64,000 bases of DNA, taken from assembly GCF_008831285.2 (NCBI RefSeq), contig NC_045139.1:18210354-18274353 (forward strand), given 5' to 3'. A program made the position numbers and the translations under genes. The first letter of the stretch is position 1. The number at the start of each line of letters is the position of its first letter. Positions 62,641 to 64,000 of this stretch are shown in pieces. Below the pieces are notes generated by a model. That model saw only the letters and a program-made list of their open reading frames with translations. It made no database searches and was not told the DNA's origin. The DNA is from Nymphaea colorata (lineage: Eukaryota > Streptophyta > Magnoliopsida > Nymphaeales > Nymphaeaceae).

Positions 62641-63860
62641 ATTCTAAAAATACCCCGATCTCCTTCTTTTTTCTTCAGTGTATATTCGTTGCGTACACAC
62701 GCCGCCGGTGCACGCAACTCAATCTCACTTTGATGTTCAGCAACAAACCTTTTCTCTATCGTTTGCGATGAAGAGAAGATCAAGAGCAAAGAGCATTTGG
62801 GACAAGAGACTTTGTCTAACTAACTAGCCTTATCAGTGTTTTCAAAATATTTTGAATCGGTGAATGCATGAGCGATAAATTCGAGTCCATCATCCTTTAT
62901 TGGATCTCTAGCTAAAAATACTTTTGGCTGCGATTTTGTGATCTTTAGCGTCTGTTGACAATTTCATCGCATCCGCTACTATTGGCCCACCGGCATTAAA
63001 TCGTCGCCGTCTTCTGAAAACGATGAAGCCGTTGATTGGGTCTCCATTCGGCTGATGATCTTCTCTACAAGAACCTCCGCCGGCAGAGCAGCCCCTCACT
63101 CTCGTAAAAACTCCAGCCACAGGGAAATATATTATTATTGTTATGCATTAGAATACTGTTGAGGGAGAAAAACTCTTGATTGATTCCTGCATTTAAGGAT
63201 TTTATGTAACGTGTTTGTGTATAACCAACTCCATTTCTTTTTTTTCTCCCTACCCCATTTTTTTTAAGTGTATGTACACAATCGATCTCACTATTCTATC
63301 CATATGCAATTTTGATCTTCACCAACAAATCTTTTCTCGATCGTTTGCTATCAAGAGAAGTTCGAGAGAAAAGAAGGCAATCGGGACAAGAGACTTTGTC
63401 CAATTAACTAGTCTTTTCTGTGTCGTCATAATCATCTTAATCGGTCAATACATGGACGGTTAACCAGTCTTTTCAGTGTTCAATGCAATGTCATTAAATC
63501 CGCGACTCTTGGCCACCGGCATTAAATCGGAGTCGTTGTTCTGAAAACGATGGAAAGGTTGAATGGGTCTTCGTTCGGCTGATGCCGGGGAGCTAGCGGA
63601 GTTGTAGTGCAGAGTGCCATGGCCGGGACTATAACCCATTTCAGCCACAGGGGGCACGCTCTCACGGCCATGGCTCCCAGTGTTTCGGTGCCATGCTCTG
63701 TCAACAAGACGGGCAAATGCAGGGATTTTATGCTTGCCAGACATGCCAGTATTACCTGGGCTTCGTCTGCGCTAAGCTCGAGAAGAGAAGACTCACATCC
63801 AGGCTCATGAACAGCATCCTCTCACTCTCGTAACAACTCCAGCCACAGGAAACGTCCCCA
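62640..63860. repeat. Tandem duplication of DC1 upstream DNA and part of the gene
   Basis: The block about 62680-63127 is repeated at about 63255-63855. Shared landmarks include CTTTTCTC(T/G)ATCGTTTGC(G/T)AT, GGGACAAGAGACTTTGTC, CACCGGCATTAAATCG, TTCTGAAAACGATG and CTCACTCTCGTAA(A/C)AACTCC. In the first copy the sequence passes from CGGCTGATG directly to the later CTCACTCTCG part, so the start codon and first domain are absent. The first copy is thus a truncated, internally deleted DC1 gene with its promoter. Confidence 0.85.
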
Positions 63861-64000
63861 TAATTTGCAGGGCCTGTGGGGGCTGGATTCTAGGCTGGAG
63901 ATATAGCTGCAGCTGCCGCTGCAACTATTACCTGCACGCTGCCTGCGCCCATTGGCCGAAGACGATAGAAACGGCCGGAGATCACGAGCACCCGCTTAAC
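63619..64000 (+). pseudogene. DC1-domain gene copy C, frameshifted, continues past the window
   Basis: It starts MAGTITHFSHRGHAL, closely matching MARSITHFSHPHDL of copy B. The reading frame then changes near 63690: the continuation CQQDGQMQGFYACQTCQYYL lies one frame away. A second change near 63800 is needed to reach HEQHPLTLVTTPATGN and the following CRACGGWIL ... CNYYLHAACAHWP, whose frame stays open to the window end. As these are host-gene domains in correct order with two frame breaks and no plausible introns between them, I call it a young pseudogene. A sequencing error in one position is possible but two are less likely. Confidence 0.75.

Overview
The window is nuclear DNA from a flowering plant. 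Genes have GT-AG introns, intergenic DNA is AT-rich with many dinucleotide microsatellites, and the families present are plant-specific: a PH-RCC1-FYVE-BRX protein, an alpha-expansin, a PLS-class PPR protein, an organelle RRM protein and DC1-domain proteins. I cannot name the species from sequence alone.

Layout. 1-756 (+) is the C-terminal part of a PC-esterase/SGNH-like protein cut by the window edge. 757-11743 is mostly non-coding, with two old local duplications, a fragment resembling a DHH phosphoesterase, a GC-rich island without assigned function and a Myb/SANT-like relic. 11744-21910 (-) is a complete nine-exon PRAF-type gene (1,096 codons) rebuilt here from splice sites. 21911-43370 holds no gene I can support. 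It carries a 6 x 113-bp hairpin minisatellite, two related non-autonomous DNA-transposon-like pieces and a 2.3-kb head-to-tail duplication.

43371-54298 is the gene-dense part: an intronless PPR gene (-), an EXPA13-type expansin (+, 3 exons), a tRNA-Leu(AAG) (+) and an ORRM6-like RRM gene (+, 4 exons). From 54826 to the right edge lies a small DC1-domain cluster: a two-exon gene (-), a three-exon gene with an acidic repeat tail (+), and a frameshifted third copy (+) whose upstream DNA is itself duplicated. The cluster looks like recent gene birth and death.

The genes form no operon or single pathway. The PPR and RRM proteins are both expected in organelle RNA processing, the expansin acts in the wall, and PRAF proteins act in phosphoinositide/GTPase signalling. 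I found no clear new system; the most unusual items are the hairpin minisatellite, the decaying DC1 array, the DC1 acidic tail and the expansin lacking the usual HFD aspartate.
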